Shown here in pieces: positions 44,083-45,537 of a DNA stretch of 45,537 nt (positions within the stretch are counted from its first letter, which is position 1; every line of letters begins with the position of its first letter). The DNA comes from Alphaproteobacteria bacterium. GTDB taxonomy: Bacteria; Pseudomonadota; Alphaproteobacteria; RF32; CAG-239. The position numbers and the translations under genes are program-made. The stretch is taken from assembly GCA_028706255.1 (NCBI GenBank), contig JAQWBS010000010.1, forward strand, positions 1 to 45,537, read 5' to 3'. The notes under the pieces were generated by a model. That model was not told where the DNA came from, ran no database searches, and saw nothing but the letters and a program-made list of their open reading frames with translations.

Positions 44083-45198
44083 TTATATGATTTTTATCTC
44101 CTCAAATAATTCCAATGCTCTGTTTATGGCTTTATCCATATCATAATATTTATAATCACCCAAACGACCTAAGAAATATACATTATTTAATTTCTTTGCT
44201 TCTTCCAAATAGCGAGCATATAATTTGGCATTATCATCATTAGGTATTGGATAATATCTTTCGTTCTTACCTCTTTCAAAACTTTCGGAATATTCTTTGG
44301 CAATAACAGTCTTTGAAGAAATATCATCAAGATAATATTTGTATTCATGAATACGTGTAAAATCATAATTACACGGATAATTTACCACCGCATTGGATTG
44401 ATAATATTCTTTGTCATATTCTTCCATTTTGAAATTAACGCTTCTATATGGAAGTTCACCAAATTTATAATCAAAAAATTCGTCAATTGGTCCCGTATAG
44501 AACAAACGATCATATTTTTCATTAAAATCTTCAAATTTTGTGTTTAATCTAACCTCTATATTTGGATGATCTAACATTTTGTTAACCACCGCAGCATATC
44601 CGTCTAGAGGTATTCCCTGATATTTGTCTTGAAAATACCTTTCGTCACAACTAATATATACCGGCACACGGGCTGTTACTGCTCCGTCAACTTCGTCCGG
44701 TTTTACCCCCCATTGTTTAGTTGTATAATGCAAAAATACCTTTTCATATACATAATTGGCTAAAAACTTCAAATCTTCATCGTCTTGTTTTTGAAATTCA
44801 AGAATTGGAACCTTTTTGTTATATTCAAAGCTCTTTAACAGCTTTTCTTCCATTCTTCTTGCCATTGTTTCTGGAAATACATCATATAATGTACGAAAAT
44901 TAAATGGAATTGTTGTTTCAATACCATCAATTATAGCAATAACTTTATGCATATAGGTATTAAAGCCGGTAAAACGTGTTATAAAACTCCAAACATTCTC
45001 AAGGTTTGTATGGAAAATATGAGAACCATATTTGTGGATCATAATTCCATTATTATCTCGATAATCATAAGCATTTCCGCCAATATGATCTTTGGCATCT
45101 ATTACAATAACTTTTTGATTTAATTCTTCAGCTAGTTTACGAGCTATTGTTGCTCCACTAAAACCTGCTCCTACTATGAGATTTATTACATTTTCCAT
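44083..45198 (-). CDS. glf: UDP-galactopyranose mutase
   Basis: A 371-residue flavoenzyme converting UDP-galactopyranose to UDP-galactofuranose for surface glycans. The N-terminal dinucleotide fold is GAGFSGATIARKL followed by IDAKDHIGGNAYDY. YGSHIFHTN and the C-terminal FLGRLGDYKYYDMDKAI are GLF signatures. Length matches the family. It overlaps the upstream DUF4422 gene by 13 bp, so both belong to one polysaccharide cluster. Confidence 0.95.
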   Translation of the reverse strand: MENVINLIVGAGFSGATIARKLAEELNQKVIVIDAKDHIGGNAYDYRDNNGIMIHKYGSHIFHTNLENVWSFITRFTGFNTYMHKVIAIIDGIETTIPFNFRTLYDVFPETMARRMEEKLLKSFEYNKKVPILEFQKQDDEDLKFLANYVYEKVFLHYTTKQWGVKPDEVDGAVTARVPVYISCDERYFQDKYQGIPLDGYAAVVNKMLDHPNIEVRLNTKFEDFNEKYDRLFYTGPIDEFFDYKFGELPYRSVNFKMEEYDKEYYQSNAVVNYPCNYDFTRIHEYKYYLDDISSKTVIAKEYSESFERGKNERYYPIPNDDNAKLYARYLEEAKKLNNVYFLGRLGDYKYYDMDKAINRALELFEEIKII

Positions 45199-45537
45199 TT
45201 CTTTTTCCCAAAACCTATTGCTGTTAAAATTTTTCGTTTTATTTGCTTAAATTTATATTTTCGATACTCTTTCTTATTTTCTTCCACAAAAAGTATTGGA
45301 AGTTGTTTAACCTTCAAGTTCTTATGCGTTGCAATAAACACTCCCATTAAACGTTCTGCTAAAAAGCCATAAACTCGTTGCTGATAAGCATCTCGTTGTA
45401 AAACATCAGCTTGAATTTGTTTTTCTACTTCAAATAAAATACTGAATAACCATTCTGCATAAGCATCAAATGTCGGCTTACTGGCAATCAACACATTCCC
45501 TATGAACATTTGAGAATTGTTTTTAAGTTCGTTTTCC
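45186..45537 (-). CDS. DUF4422 glycosyltransferase, C-terminal part (cut by window edge)
   Basis: An open frame from the right edge to a stop at 45186. The visible segments (ASKPTFDAYAEWLFSIL and YQQRVYGFLAERLMGVF) match the C-terminal end of the DUF4422 capsular polysaccharide glycosyltransferase family. An internal ATG at 45509 is not the start, because the frame stays open for nine more codons to the edge. The basic tail ends about 8 residues before glf begins its overlap. Partner of glf in cell-surface glycan synthesis. Confidence 0.8.
   Translation of the reverse strand, partial: ENELKNNSQMFIGNVLIASKPTFDAYAEWLFSILFEVEKQIQADVLQRDAYQQRVYGFLAERLMGVFIATHKNLKVKQLPILFVEENKKEYRKYKFKQIKRKILTAIGFGKKKWKM

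Overview
The window is AT-rich, densely coded DNA that reads like the chromosome of an anaerobic or microaerobic alphaproteobacterium, probably from one of the uncultured low-GC, host-associated lineages. The lineage signals are a LexA gene preceded by the alphaproteobacterial SOS operator (GTTC-N7-GTTC), a DUF465/YdcH-type small protein ending in PNIIA, an alphaproteobacterial-type flagellin N-terminus, TolB, a divergent polysaccharide deacetylase and a cytoplasmic AmpD-like amidase. Anaerobic metabolism is indicated by a class III ribonucleotide reductase with its radical-SAM activase, a phosphofructokinase and a complete deoxynucleoside-degradation operon. TTG and GTG starts with good Shine-Dalgarno (SD) sequences are common. 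The species assignment is inference only.

Layout. 1-3984: the edge of a minus-strand exported protein, then nrdD, a separate small gene carrying the glycyl-radical domain, nrdG and a Nudix gene; two NrdR-box-like sites lie upstream of nrdD. 4043-6202: two tandem, very cysteine-rich secreted proteins. 6406-10957: a YbhN-like membrane protein, lexA, lysS and a polysaccharide deacetylase. 11046-11500: tRNA-Glu with a clear promoter and terminator, followed by a hairpin-rich island containing a second copy of the tRNA 3' end and a second terminator. 11525-13996: an orphan gene, then carbonic anhydrase, Nudix and HAD genes. 14025-22075: a 1.7-kilo-residue autotransporter, a membrane protein of unknown function and a flagellin with a large beta-helix-like insert. 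22258-27131: tolB, ruvX, amidase, HD-domain and DnaJ/TerB genes.

27199-32032 is a minus-strand nucleoside-salvage operon transcribed in the order punA-deoC-deoA-deoB-pgeF. Phosphorylases release (deoxy)ribose-1-phosphate, DeoB isomerises it to the 5-phosphate, and DeoC splits deoxyribose-5-phosphate into acetaldehyde and glyceraldehyde-3-phosphate, which can enter the glycolysis supported by the nearby pfkA. Divergent from it is a 1411-residue AsmA-family protein with a long coiled-coil tail, followed by a GalU-like gene whose SD lies inside a 13-bp hairpin. 37473-39600 holds a broken small ORF, pfkA, a DUF465 gene and rpsU.

39752-43602 is a tight five-gene operon (YtkA-like exported protein, outer-membrane barrel, exported FMN-binding-like protein, FtsX/MacB-type permease, LolD/MacB-type ATPase). 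A palindrome just upstream resembles a CsoR-family operator, so a metal-linked, perhaps copper-linked, envelope system is plausible but unproven. 43605-45537 is the end of a surface-polysaccharide cluster (truncated glycosyltransferase-like ORF, glf, DUF4422 glycosyltransferase).

The observations most worth a second look are the split NrdD, the flagellin (apparent TTA start and beta-helix insert), the CsoR-box ABC operon, the tRNA-Glu tail duplication and the cysteine-rich secreted pair. No CRISPR array, insertion sequence, rRNA or prophage was seen.
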